A stretch of DNA of 64,000 bases from Xanthostigma xanthostigma (taxonomy: Eukaryota > Arthropoda > Insecta > Raphidioptera > Raphidiidae). Both the position numbers and the translations under genes were made by a program. The stretch covers positions 41,622,753 through 41,686,752 of the forward strand of contig OY754469.1 in assembly GCA_963575645.1 (NCBI GenBank), in the 5' to 3' direction. The notes under the pieces are model-generated. The model was not told the DNA's origin, did no database searches, and saw only the letters and a list, made by a program, of their open reading frames with translations. Position 1 is the stretch's first letter, and each line of letters starts with the position of its first letter. Positions 53,947-64,000 of this stretch are shown here, one piece after another.

Positions 53947-54862
53947 TATAATTTCGTTCATCTGTGAGGTTTGAATTTTCTTTCCGTTCCGATCTTTTGT
54001 GGTTAGCATGTGTTTCACATAGATAGTGGAGTATTGGTATTGAGGGTAGGTTAAAGTAAAGCCATGAAGGATTTTACACGTCCAACCGATATAGTGCTCG
54101 AGTATATACAGTCGAGGAAAGGGAGAGAGAGAACATAGAGAAAACGGGAATCAGAAGAGAAGAAAGAAGAAGCCTGAGCAACCACAGGTTTCTCTTATAT
54201 GTACCGGCAGACCGAAGCAAGCCAGTAAAAGCAATCAGAGCTGGGACACGCCGTTTCGATTACCGTGGGTATCGTCTGGGGAATTCGTACATGCTTCGAT
54301 CACGCCAGATGCCGCGACTACGGACTCTACACTCACCAAGGAGGATAGTGTAGTGTTTTGAATTTCATCAAAATATCCTCATTCCTGACGCAAAACACTT
54401 TATGCCCCCTCGAACCTGAATTTTATATTTTTGAAACACAAAATATTTTTTACGGTCTTGGGCTTATTTAAGGATGTAAGTAAGGTATATTCAGTGAAAA
54501 AATAAGTTTAATATTTACCGAGTTTTAAAAAATCCTATGCATTGAAATGGATAACAGGTCAAAAAAATGTATTTCTTCATACTTGATCGAAAGTTTGACA
54601 TTTCCTCCCTGTTATTTATTATATTAAATGTCAGCGGTAACCCCAGTTACGAGTATAAACACGCATGAGAAATTTTTTCCTCCCGCCGTTCTCACTAGGA
54701 GTAAATGTCAATATTTCGTCCCTGCTGACGAAAGTACGTACTTTCGAGCGGATATGGGCCTTAAAAGTTGAAATCTCGGCCCTGCGCGTCATGAGCCCGA
54801 GGCGAAAAAATTCTACTTTCGGACCTTGTGATGTAATATACTATTTTTACGGTAATCACTAG
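53947..54862. other. No gene recognised
   Basis: Bases 54110-54350 are purine-rich, then more GC-balanced than the neighbourhood, and could be transcribed. No splice-supported frame is seen. Confidence 0.3.
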
Positions 54863-55193
54863 TAGAGCTGTAACAAACCGTATGTATTCGATACTGAGTA
54901 ACAGGTACATCGTCTGACTCGAAGTAACGAATCGTTACTTACAAATTCATTTCGTTACTCGCATTTGTCGTATCCATGTCAGTTCGACTCGTTTGATGTG
55001 GTTATACGTTATACGAACGAAGTCTGCGACGCGCCTCGATGCGATGGTACATGCTTGATGCTGTTAGTACACGATTGTATGTCGTATGAAAAGTAACGAG
55101 TAACGTAACGATACGAAAGTAACGGGTACTGGTTCTTTAAGAAACGAATACATACGGGTAGGTACACAATTTCTCGTTACTTTTACAACTCTA
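54863..55193. mobile_element. hAT MITE family T, copy 3
   Basis: The termini TAGAGCTGTAAC and TTTTACAACTCTA are inverted repeats with a perfect 8-bp duplication ATCACTAG (54855-54862 and 55194-55201). Being complete, it serves as reference for the split copy at 11771-15444. Confidence 0.88.
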
Positions 55194-55345
55194 ATCACTA
55201 GCATGGGATGTTTAATTACCTACATTTTATGTATAATTAGTAAAGTTAACAATATAAAATTAAAATAAATATCCACACAAGAAAAATAAATTACATAATG
55301 TTTATATTTGATTTTTAATTACGCTAACTTAAACAAAACGCGTTA

Positions 55346-55726
55346 AGGCCCCCATACACCTCGTTCTTTTTTGGCAGTTTTAACCGCACGGGTAAAACTG
55401 TACGGGTAAAACGGTCGGTGTGTGGCCAAAAACCGTCCTTCTTACCGGCGTTCAAAAATATCTGCTGCTGCTTGATTTAAACTGTCCATTTTAAACGTGT
55501 CGTTCAAGTCGGTCCGTGTGTGTGACGACACAGTTAAAAAGGACGGGTTTTGTTCGACTCTGTAACGTTGTAGGATCCATCAAAGCAGATCGGATGATGC
55601 AACGACTTCAGAAAAACTGAACGAAACAACGCCTAGTGTATGGATATGGTCGTTGTTCGTGTTTACCCGTACAGTTTTGCCCGTGCGGTTAAAACTGCCA
55701 AAAAAGAACGAGGTGGATGGGGGCCT
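55346..55726. mobile_element. Harbinger-like MITE, family P
   Basis: The termini AGGCCCCCATACACCTCG and CGAGGTGGATGGGGGCCT are inverted, with a TTA duplication (55343-55345 and 55727-55729). It is shorter than its relative at 31346-32065 and has no tandem duplication of the end. Confidence 0.82.
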
Positions 55727-55817
55727 TTAGAATAGCATGTCCATTGGAATGACCACCAGAACCGAAGGGGTTAAATTGTCCGGGCGTATGAAATTAATTA
55801 AGAAATGAGAAAGAATA

Positions 55818-55893
55818 CGCTATTTTTCAACAAAAAAAACTATGACCTTGATGCCACATCAAGGTCATAGTTTTTTCTTGTTGAAAAATAGCG
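55818..55893. repeat. Short near-perfect hairpin, about 36-bp arms
   Basis: Arms 55818-55853 and 55857-55893 pair almost completely around CCA. The same caveats as for 34593-34669 apply: precursor-like in size but too perfect and tight-looped for a typical microRNA. Confidence 0.6.
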
Positions 55894-56059
55894 AAGGGAA
55901 ATTTTCTAGCACTAGATAAAAAACACACTATCGGTGTACGTATTCTATAATTTTAAACAAGTTACATTAGACACATTTATACAATTTTTAGGAAAAATCA
56001 GTCGTTTTTTTTTTCAAGAAAAATAGTAATTTTAATACCCGTTGATGACATTTTAAATT

Positions 56060-56300
56060 TTAATTTATTTGATACATAACAACAATACTGAGAAAACAGA
56101 CAGCATTGATTCTCCGAAGATGCCATAAAGTTTGCCGAAACGTCAGACAATAAAATGCAATAAATAAACCTTCAGTATTTGCTTAGTTCATCGATCCTAT
56201 GCCAACAGGATTTATCCTTTAATCTTACAAAATTTAAACAGGATCATCATCACTCTAAATTATTAGAGGTATTTTTCACAATAAATATTATATTTTAAGA
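56060..56300 (+). mobile_element. Family B (Penelope-like) terminal repeat, copy 2
   Basis: Nearly the reverse complement of 20880-21130, it differs mainly by small indels. It carries a hammerhead-like motif at 56104-56151. Confidence 0.55.
56104..56151 (+). ncRNA. Hammerhead-like motif, family B copy 2
   Basis: Stem I ATTG-AT-TCT pairs with AGACAAT. The core is CCGAAGA, then an extra T, a stem II weakened by a base change (GCCA against TGCC), GAAA, C and GTC. Confidence 0.45.
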
Positions 56301-56659
56301 AAATGTAAAATGATGAAATATTATTTTTGATACACTGAGACTTTACTGCTTTGCGCTATACTCCTTTTATAAAACGTGGTGACCACACTACATGTAACAC
56401 TACTAACTTTCTGTGATTTCAGCTTAAAAATTGCATAGAGAAACTCCGTTGGGGATAATAGCAAATATTCCCATCCAGTTTTCGTGCTTCCTTTCAATAA
56501 AATTTTGATGATTCATTTAATTAAGTTCCGAAAACAGGCTTCTTCATGTATAAAGTGTCATTGCCTTGCAATATTTCTTGTATGCGACATCCATTTAATA
56601 TATTTTCACTCATTTTTAGTATTTTTGTTTTTCCAAGCTGAACACGGCGCAAGTTTTAG
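56301..56659. other. No gene recognised
   Basis: No paired repeat or credible frame. Confidence 0.3.
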
Positions 56660-56966
56660 TATAATACGCGCCACGAATCTAACAGGCTCGGAAGTTAGAT
56701 GTGAATGCGGGCTTGCGCTTCTACAGTCTGTTGAAAAACTACAAACTCGCAACTCAACAAGATTAAAATAACAATAACAACTTGACAATAGCGTACTCGA
56801 CTGTACTTTAAAGCTGGAAAGTGACAAAGGCAACGAACGATCACGGCCAATCACCGACGAGCGCACGTTCCGTTTAGGTAGCTGGGAGCTAGTGGGAGTC
56901 TAAGTGCCTTTGCGACGCTGTTTGTGACTAGCTTCCGAACCTTTTAGATCCGTGGCGCGTATTATA
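56660..56966. mobile_element. TIR MITE with TATAATACGCGCCAC ends
   Basis: Left TATAATACGCGCCACGAATC and right GATCCGTGGCGCGTATTATA are inverted repeats extending about 40 bp (…AGGCTCGGAAG / CTTCCGAACCT). The 307-bp interior is GC-richer than its flanks. Two opposite-strand frames here are chance. Confidence 0.72.
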
Positions 56967-57597
56967 GTCAGTTTTATTTATTTATTATTCTTTTTTAAGA
57001 GATATTTTTTATTAACATTAAACACTAAAAGATTAGAATTATATAGCCTCTACAAATTATTGATTGACATACATTGTAATGTGTCGATTCAAATTACTGA
57101 AACAAATAACTTTCATTTTTGGGATTCGAACTTGAAAAAGGATAACGGGTAATTTTTTTCTTTATTATAAAATTGATGGATATCTACATCGTTTAATTTT
57201 TGTGACTAAAAAAATTATAAATATTTTTTTTATTTCTTTACCTACAACGTGAATAATACATAAGGTGATAAGATGCACCTTTTTGCCATACTGAGAGATT
57301 TTCACAGAAGATGCAGTAATATAATATGATCTTTTATGACCTTAAATTGAGACATAAACGTCACATCGTGAGCTTATAAACCTAATCTAATACAGAAATC
57401 AGTTTATGTATTATCTGTATTGAAGTACGGCGGTATTATCATCATTTTCTATCTATATTTTTCATCCCATTATTCTCCAAAGTGCACAACTAGAATATGT
57501 TTTAATTTTTTAAATTTTATTTTAACACGTTTAACACACACGCCATTCTATCACACTGCCTGTTATTTTCTACATTTCTTAAACTTCAAGTGATTTA
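56967..57597. other. No gene recognised
   Basis: AT-rich; nothing paired. Confidence 0.3.
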
Positions 57598-58275
57598 AGG
57601 AGGTTGATCCGTTACAGGCCCAATCAAAAATAAGTCGAATTCTAAATGGGAACTTTTATAGTTTATAAGTCGATGATACCAATAAATTATTGTCATAAAG
57701 GCATAAATAAATTTTTTATTTTAATATTAATTAATTATTTCAGTACTTTATACTTAATGGACTAACTTTTGTATTTTTTGTACAAAGTTAGGTTAAAAAA
57801 AATACATTTATGTAAATATCTGTATTTTACATATTTTTTGCAGTAAATAATTGAAAAAAGAAATTAGAAGTAATAAAAATTAAAATTAAATCATTAAAAA
57901 GTTGAAAATTCAGTTAAAATTGTTAAATCTGTCAAGAATAAAAGTCCATAATCGAAAAGTGCTAAGGCTTAATAATTTTTTTATTGATTAAAAGTCTCCT
58001 AATTAAATTGGAAAAAATACTAAAATATGCGTAAGACATCGATGCTTTACATAGATAGTTTTTGGAACTGCTGACATTATTTGGTTATTTGCAAAAAATT
58101 AAAATGAACAGTTTGCATGCTAGCTTGACATATTTTCCATAAGACTACATGTAAAAGTTTTTTTTAATTTTTAACTTTATAAATCTTCTAATGATTTTGG
58201 ATTTTTTACAGAAAATTTTGTCATAAAAAAATCTATTAAAAAAACTTTATTTCAGATTTTTTTAATTATCTTCGT
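57598..58275 (-). mobile_element. Repeat R, copy 2, uninterrupted
   Basis: The inverted counterpart of 52699-53946. It shows the empty site for the family C insertion. Its right end is cut by the SINE. Confidence 0.78.
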
Positions 58276-58566
58276 AAATTGCAATCAGCGAGTGAATTAA
58301 TTTTAGAAAATTGGGAAAGGATGGGCAACTTTTGAGAGCATAGAAGTTTGGCAAGTAATCGATCATGACCTTGAATAAGGAACCATCTCGATATTTATAT
58401 TTGGAATTATTGAGAGAAACCGTGGAAAACTTCAACAAGATGACCGGTACAGGAATTATCATTTCTCGGCAACAGGCTGTATAGAAAAAAGTCCCAGCCG
58501 GAATACGAACCCAGTGCCTCCCGAATGCGAGTCTAGTGTTCTCACAACTACGCTACACCGCTCGAT
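58276..58566 (-). mobile_element. tRNA-headed SINE, copy 2
   Basis: The minus-strand head (about 58500-58566) has the B-box GGTTCGTATTCC and is followed by a body with TGATAATTCCTGTACCGGTC and a GGTTTCTCTCAATAATTCC block matching 28272-28540. The B-box and body are diverged, so it is old. Confidence 0.75.
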
Positions 58567-58768
58567 GTAAATCTTTATAATTAAAATCCTTGTGCGTGTG
58601 TTCGTAATGCTGATCTATTTTGATGAATTTTTTTACTTATAGAGTCATCTAGATTCTAGATGGTTCTTTGCTATAGTTGAACCCGGTAGGTGGTGCTGTT
58701 GTCGAGATCCAGAACTTTTTTTTTTAATTTTCCAACCAATTTTTTTTCATCATAAAACTTATAATTCC

Positions 58769-59275
58769 AAAGAACCCCGCAAAATCCTTATGAGATTTGG
58801 TTCTCAGTTAAATTGATCGATAATGGTTTTATTTAATAGTTTAAAGATCTCTAAAAAAGTGTCCATGGGTGCATGGCCTAAAAACCAATAGATTTTTAGC
58901 TACAGATATGTTTAGCAAGATTTTAGATATAAGTATATCCATTGAATTCATAATCTTAAAAAATCCTAAGCTCTAGAAATATGTTTTCGAGTGCGCTGAA
59001 TCCGAACACGATTATTTTATACATTCACCCTAGTTTTCGACTATTTTTCTGTTTCTAAAAAAAAGCACATAAGTTGAACATGGAACGTTTGTGAATTCAA
59101 TGGATATTCCTATATCTAAAATCTCGCTAAACATATCTGTAGCTAAAAATCTATTGGTTTTTAGGCTATGCGCCCATGGACACTTTTCCTTAGTAACCTT
59201 TAAACTATAAAATAAAACCATTTTTGATCAATTTCACCGAGAACCAAATTCCATAAGGTTTGTACGGGGTCCTTT
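58769..59275. mobile_element. Palindromic foldback element, copy 2
   Basis: Same family as 1418-1859: the ends AAGAACCCCGCAAAATCC and GTACGGGGTCCTTT are inverted, and GTGTCCATGG blocks pair inside. Somewhat longer than copy 1. Confidence 0.75.
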
Positions 59276-60550
59276 CCAGTTTTTATTTCAAGAAATATAT
59301 TTTGCTAGCGTGGTCTGTGGCAGGACACCGTCTGTCTACCGGGTCCGTTATTACTGATGAAAATAAACCAATTGCGAATTTGGATACTAAAGTGTTAAAA
59401 TCGCTTTTCCAGTTTGTTTCTGCCGCTACTTTATTTTCATGACGTAGCCCGTCGTGTACAATACATTATCGCTAGTTCATCTCGGAACTTTAATGCATAG
59501 TTTAAAAGTTAAAACGGTGATTTGTAAGCACAATAAACAATCATTTTGTCTGCGGCATCAGATCTAATCTTTGATGCCATGCACCGTATACTATAATAAA
59601 GAGAAGAGTTTTAAATGCACGGACGCCGCATATTGCGTTCCTGCTTTCACTCGCCGCTCACTGGATTTGAATAAAAAGAGAGCACCAGTACATAGTCGGT
59701 CTTTGAGAGATTTAAATGAACACGGACATTACATAGATCAAACTGCTGCCGATCGTATTAGCTACATTACATAAACTTTCGTCCCATTTAACTTGCATCG
59801 TATGTTTCTATTTAGATGACGTGAGAGCAATAAAGATCCTAGCCAAGAATATTATAACTTTTCTTTATATACAAACTAGTTGCAGAAACTTACAATGTTT
59901 ATGCACCAACGAATACAGAATATTTGAATATACAGAGTGGCACAAACGATATTATACAGTAGAATCCGGTTAGAGAGACTGTCGAGGGACCGACGATATT
60001 ATGTCGTACTAACCGGACGACGCAACGTCCTGAAACGAAGCCGTAAGACGGATAGCTAGTAAAATAATAACTCATTTTGGCGTGCGTTGACACGAATATA
60101 CAAAACGTACAAAACGAATATACTTTCGCAGTATGTCGTTATAAACAAAGTCGTACTATCTGGATTCTAGGAGTAAGGAGAGCTATCAAACATTTTCGGT
60201 ATAGGTACTTGAGGCGCCGTGAAAAAGTGTGTAACACTTTTTTTGTATAATGTTTGAACACAAAATCGAAGACCTGGCTGAAGGGTAGTGGGGCCGAGCC
60301 AAACCTTGAATTTTTAACTTTGCGAAATTTTATTTCCAAAAAAATATCCTTGAGACATTTTGAAACCTTAATAATTTCAAATTTAGTCTAGACTAATATT
60401 AGAGATAGTGCGAATTTTGTGAACTTGTGTAATTATGTATTTGAATAAATTTGTTTTTTTTCCAAATTGTGTCTAACTTCTAAGTGATATTCCGTTAAAT
60501 TATTAAAACGAACCTTACTTTCGCATTCTAAATAACATGTTTTGTTTCAG
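59276..60550. other. No gene; possible pogo-type terminus
   Basis: Bases about 59956-60024 (CAGTAGAATCCGGTTAG and CTAACCGGACG as a short inverted pair) resemble a pogo/Tigger terminal repeat. A 67-codon frame at 59571-59774 has balanced composition but no recognisable domain. The last 50 bases are the T-rich acceptor region of the exon that follows. Confidence 0.35.
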
Positions 60551-60653
60551 AATACTTAATGACAGGGAGTCCTCGATCGGGAGGTCAAGCCGGAGCCGGA
60601 TATCCAGCTAGGTCACCGCTATCAACTAGTGGTACGATCCCCAGTCAAAACAG
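60551..60653 (+). CDS. Candidate internal exon of a host gene
   Basis: A 103-base segment between a strong acceptor (TTTTGTTTCAG, ending 60550) and donor (CAG|GTATGTTT, from 60654). GC content jumps well above the flanks and falls again exactly at the splice sites. One frame is open throughout: a split codon, then Y-L-M, then TGSPRSGGQAGAGYPARS and PLSTSGTIPSQN, with a split last codon (phases 1 and 2). The product is Gly/Ser/Pro-rich, like disordered regions of transcription or RNA regulators. I do not recognise the protein. The next in-phase exon might be 60941-61097. This is the only good host-gene signal in the window and implies that much of the window is intron. Confidence 0.55.
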
Positions 60654-60940
60654 GTATGTTTATCTAATTATATGTATACCTGTCTACTATACCTTCATTG
60701 CATTAAATTGGGGCTTATCTCTATATATATTTAAGGATCAAAATCTACAGATGACGTAATTATGAGTCACTAATTAGATTTTTAGAAGCTTTTATTTAAA
60801 TTTAAATAGTCCAAATAAAAAAATGAGTGCGTGTACCTTACCTTTACACGCGGTTGAAGTAAAACTTCTATTAATTTTTTTTTAAATATTCACTCGTAAA
60901 TTAAATTACATGTGCTATACTTAATTGTTTGTGTCCGTAG

Positions 60941-61097
60941 CTATGTTTCACCTTGGGTTCAAGATGGTTTCTACCAACCCCGCCATCTGTTAGTCAGTGC
61001 AACCATTCGTAAAGCTTGGGCGCACCCATATTTTCTATTACAGTGTAAATTCTATATAGCGATATTCAAGGGACTGTGCACTTTGTGGCGTTATTGA
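60941..61097 (+). CDS. Possible downstream (terminal) exon
   Basis: After an acceptor-like GTGTCCGTAG ending 60940, the phase required by the upstream exon stays open for 51 codons (SYVSPWVQDGFYQPRHLL at the start once joined), then TGA at 61095-61097. The intron would be 287 bp with GT-AG ends. However, the reverse strand contains AACAGATGGCGGGG-type sequence seen in dispersed repeats, the polypyrimidine tract is weak, and no protein similarity is recognised. It could equally be chance. Confidence 0.25.
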
Positions 61098-62107
61098 GAG
61101 TTGTCGTTAAACGGAGAGAAGACATAATCCATTAATATTTTTTTACTATAATATTTATTTACACATAATATATAAAAATTACAACTTACTATGATAACTT
61201 ATCGATAAGCAGCTAGGCTAAACATATGAAAGATAATCCCAACAAACAAAAGAACGAATTTCTTAGAATCTTTGGTACGCATGATGCCGACAACAAAGCA
61301 ACAAACTAACAAACAAGTAGTGTTTATTGCTGAATGATAACGTATTGTTGTCGTTATTTAGAGCGGGTGTGTCGTTATTTAGAGTATATCATTTGTATGA
61401 GCAACAAGGTAAACCAACTAGACAAGTAATTTCGACGTTTTAAAGAGTTTGTAGATATATCGAGTGACGTTAAATAAAGTTTACACTGTATTTCAAAAGT
61501 GGAGAAAAAAAATTACCAAAAAATCCTCATTGATTCTCAAATAGTCGTATGTCCAGTGTACAGTAACATGTTATTTGCATTTTAAAGACAAAAATTGTAA
61601 ACAATTTTAAATTCGAATATTTTGCGTTGTTTTTGAGACATTCTCTATCTGTACAGGTTTAATTATTGAAAACACTGGCTTATTTTGTTAATGAAATAAT
61701 TGTCGAACGAACTTTATGATCTTAATCTTATAACAAATGTATTTTCACCGTAACAATCATGCTTTAATAATTTAATTTAAGAGCAATAATTATAAATAAA
61801 TTATGACCTATAGACTGTGCATAATTTACACAGAAGCAGGTAAATTCAAAAGGCTGAATATTATAAACATATTTTCTGATTATATCGTAACTATAAATTA
61901 CGCAATACCTACACGTTTAATTATTATTCGCAAAACAATATTTTACATTCTGGTAATTAATGTTAAAAATGAGTTATTAATACGTAGGTACATAGGTAAT
62001 GATGCATCACTGTTTTATAGTACGTTCAGTTTTATGAGGTCGAAAACCTAGCGCTTAAGTAGTTCACTCGTGAAACAGCCTTTCTTAAGAATTTAATAAA
62101 ATTGCAA
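61098..62107. other. No gene recognised
   Basis: AT-rich; one 82-codon frame (61803-62051) without features. Confidence 0.3.
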
Positions 62108-62220
62108 ATCTTTGATTAACGTCTGAGAACTCTTCAATATACAAAATTATCGTCCAATTTTTCAGACAAATATATTAACAAAAAATATAAAAAATAATAC
62201 ATTTACTATACTACTAGCCA

Positions 62221-62252
62221 AACGTTCCGGTCCGGATTTGGACCTTCATCAG
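62221..62252 (-). ncRNA. Hammerhead-like motif, family A variant, CTGATGA core
   Basis: Minus strand: the canonical CTGATGA, an extra A, stem II GGTCC/GGACC with a 6-nt loop, GGAA where GAAA is expected, then CGTT. The best 5' core in the window, but G12-A13-A14 is altered. Confidence 0.5.
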
Positions 62253-62483
62253 AACTGATCTAAAAAATATAAAAATTAATTAATAATTAGGTAATGTCTA
62301 ATTGGTTTTTGAAAAAAAAAATGCGCTTTAGGTTTTTTAAGTTTTTAATCATTGACTACTTATTAAAAATTGTTTGTTATTATTTTTTCAATATTTGATA
62401 ATTGAAAACTTACGGCGATTTTTTTTTTCATAAACCAATTAGAAACTAATTATTAATTAATTTTTATATTTTTTAGATCAGTT

Positions 62484-62514
62484 CTGAAGAAGTCCAAATC
62501 CAGACCGAAACGTT
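62484..62514 (+). ncRNA. Hammerhead-like motif, family A variant, partner copy
   Basis: CTGAAGA, an extra A, stem II with a broken pair (GTCC against GACC), GAAA and CGTT. It complements the defect of its inverted partner, which has an intact stem II but a damaged GAAA. Confidence 0.45.
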
Positions 62515-62545
62515 TGGCTAATATAGTAAATGTATTAGTACATAG

Positions 62546-62859
62546 TACAATAGTACAAAGGCTATATTATAATTCATTGCATTAAAATAAAAGCTCTTTT
62601 CGTGGAGTCGACTAAAAATTTGTATATAATTAATCTTTATTAATTTTACAAAGAGAGAGTTCGAATTTTGTGGGTTTGTGCATATGCGAAGGGTAATCCC
62701 CGAAACTACTCATCCGATTAAAAAAACAATTATATAAATATTTAGAATGAACTTTCACGATGAACAAAGGCGATATATTATCACGTTAAAATAAAAGCAT
62801 TTTTCGAGGACGCTAATTTTGCAACGTACGTCGATGAAAAAACTGTGACAATCTACAAT
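62546..62859. other. No gene recognised
   Basis: A block at 62660-62720 (GTGCATATGCGAAGGGTAAT) looks like part of a dispersed repeat. Confidence 0.3.
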
Positions 62860-63155
62860 GTCAACGACGTCAATGTGAATGGTTTAAGTCACTGTTAAGC
62901 TTAGTACTATTACACTTACAATGAGTCATTCAACATTAAGTGACTCAGCAAAGATAACTCCGTACGTGCAAAATTCACTAGTGCCTCTGTGGCCTGTGCT
63001 GTGTGCGCTCTGTAAATGCAACAGTACAGAACAGCTCAGCACAGAGCAATGGCGCTCGGAATGAGTCATTCACAAAAAAAAGAGTGACTCGTTCCGCTCC
63101 GAGAAAGGAGTCGGTCATAATGAACGACTCGCTCAGGAGTGTCGCTCCTCACTAG
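62860..63155 (+). repeat. Dispersed repeat, direct copy of 2670-2954
   Basis: It aligns along its whole length with 2670-2954, same orientation, with scattered substitutions and small indels. Confidence 0.7.
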
Positions 63156-63842
63156 TGTCTATATTTCTAATATTCGAGTACTGCGTAATAACTCTTAACA
63201 ATGCATAGTGCGGAATTAAAACACGTACAACGGTCAAGTGTCCCCGTTCTTGATATGAATAGTCGCTAATATCCTTTGCGTCTCGTTGTAGGACTACAGC
63301 TGTAAAGATCCACAATTCTAGTCACACATCGGGAACAGAAATGCTATGTGCTATTTATACAAATGTTCATAATTATACCATATTGTACCGAATACTACAT
63401 CATCTGAGATAGATATCACAATTGATATACCTAAATATCGAATTTTGTTCCATGTAATAATTTTTATCCGACTGTGAAAAAAAAGAAGAATAATAATTAG
63501 TTTAACAGCCTATATGTATGTTTGTAAATATGTGTGTTCCCTCGAAAATGTAATTAAGTATGTTTTGACAGTTCTGTATAATTTTATGCTTTTAAAGTGA
63601 TTGAGTAAATGTATTCTATGGAAATATAAGGAAAACTATTTCAAATTTGATTTTTCACGTTTTGGGGAACAGTAGGTCATTTAATTAAATATATCGATAA
63701 ATAATTTATGAAAGTCATGAAAGATTTAAAAAAGTCGTATAAAAAAACTAAACTAAACGAGGAATGATTAATTAACCACAGAAATAATAATATATAAATG
63801 GACCTAGCATTATCTATATTGTAACAATTATTATTATTTTAT
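63156..63842. other. No gene recognised
   Basis: AT-rich, no credible frame. Confidence 0.3.
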
Positions 63843-63930
63843 TCAACATTTTTATTTACTTAAGTTTGTAACATGAATATTATTTAATTCAACATATTTA
63901 TTAACGTAATTTTGTAACAAGAATATTATT
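63843..63930. repeat. Inverted copy of the 46-bp repeat
   Basis: Two units ending in TTCAACATATTTATTAACGT, the reverse complement of the array at 38968-39098. Confidence 0.7.
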
Positions 63931-63932
63931 TA

Positions 63933-64000
63933 GAATAGAATAGAATAGAAATATATCTTTATTTAAAATTTAAATGGAATGTTATAGCGTCAAGTAGGTA
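63933..64000 (-). mobile_element. LINE 3' end, cut by the window edge
   Basis: On the minus strand AATAAAGATATATT is followed by (TTCTA)n. It is the same tail type as 12722-12760. The body lies beyond position 64000. Confidence 0.5.

Larger units (their letters stand above)
62108..62545. mobile_element. Family A Penelope-like inverted pair, variant
   Basis: The one-sided tail ATCTTTGATTAACGTCTGAG at the left is followed by inverted terminal repeats, pairing from about 62200-62330 with 62425-62545. Both halves carry the ribozyme-like segment. More diverged from the other family A copies, so a subfamily. No clean target duplication seen. Confidence 0.68.

Noticed and set aside
60912..61097. 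Independent 61-codon gene
   Set aside because: The upstream ATG lies in what would be the polypyrimidine/acceptor region. At best it is an exon of a larger gene, and it was kept only at low confidence as that.
1..64000. LTR retrotransposons or integrated viral sequence
   Set aside because: I looked for LTR pairs, gag-pol or capsid-like frames. The only reverse transcriptases are those of the two non-LTR elements.

Overview
The window looks like an intergenic or intronic stretch of an AT-rich arthropod (most likely insect) nuclear genome. The evidence is its low GC, intact non-LTR retrotransposons of two clades, tRNA-headed SINEs, RTE-type tails, and many short inverted-repeat DNA elements. 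Several repeats resemble families common in Lepidoptera and Hemiptera, but the order cannot be fixed from sequence alone. There are no bacterial operons, CRISPR arrays or rRNA. Almost all recognisable content is mobile DNA. The only candidate for a host protein is one 103-base exon at 60551-60653, with a weaker possible terminal exon at 60941-61097.

Layout. At 0.5-3.4 kb lie a hAT-like element, a palindromic element and Tc1/mariner debris. At 3.4-8.4 kb (minus strand) lies a full-length LINE with both ORFs open: an RRM plus zinc-knuckle ORF1 and an endonuclease/RT ORF2 of L1/Tx1 type. At 8.5-10.9 kb is a near-perfect palindrome with about 616-bp arms, inserted in an RTE-type relic and itself carrying a hAT fragment. 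At 11.8-15.4 kb is a hAT MITE split by a 3.3-kb insertion flanked by TTAA, which holds a 120-bp tandem repeat. At 22.5-27.5 kb is a palindromic TTAA element containing a complete Jockey-clade LINE (plus strand, both ORFs open, 14-bp target duplication). From 28 to 60 kb there are SINEs, Harbinger-like elements with TTA duplications, hAT elements, foldback elements and short perfect hairpins. From 60.5 kb there are the candidate exon and more repeats.

The most distinctive feature is a set of four sequence-unrelated repeat families (called A-D here). They mostly occur as inverted pairs, and each pair carries a hammerhead-ribozyme-like core: CTGANGA or a close variant, one extra base, a stem II hairpin, then GAAAC-GTC or GAAAC-GTT. 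Stem I can be paired in several copies. Family A insertions have 11- and 13-bp target duplications and a shared one-sided tail. Together these features match Penelope-like element terminal repeats, although no Penelope reverse transcriptase is present.

How the parts relate: the two LINEs could be autonomous, since all catalytic motifs are visible. SINEs and MITEs depend on enzymes encoded elsewhere. The window records nested insertions, so relative ages can be read: Jockey is younger than the TTAA palindrome, the hAT fragment is younger than the giant palindrome, the 3.3-kb insertion is younger than the hAT MITE, and the family C pair is younger than repeat R.
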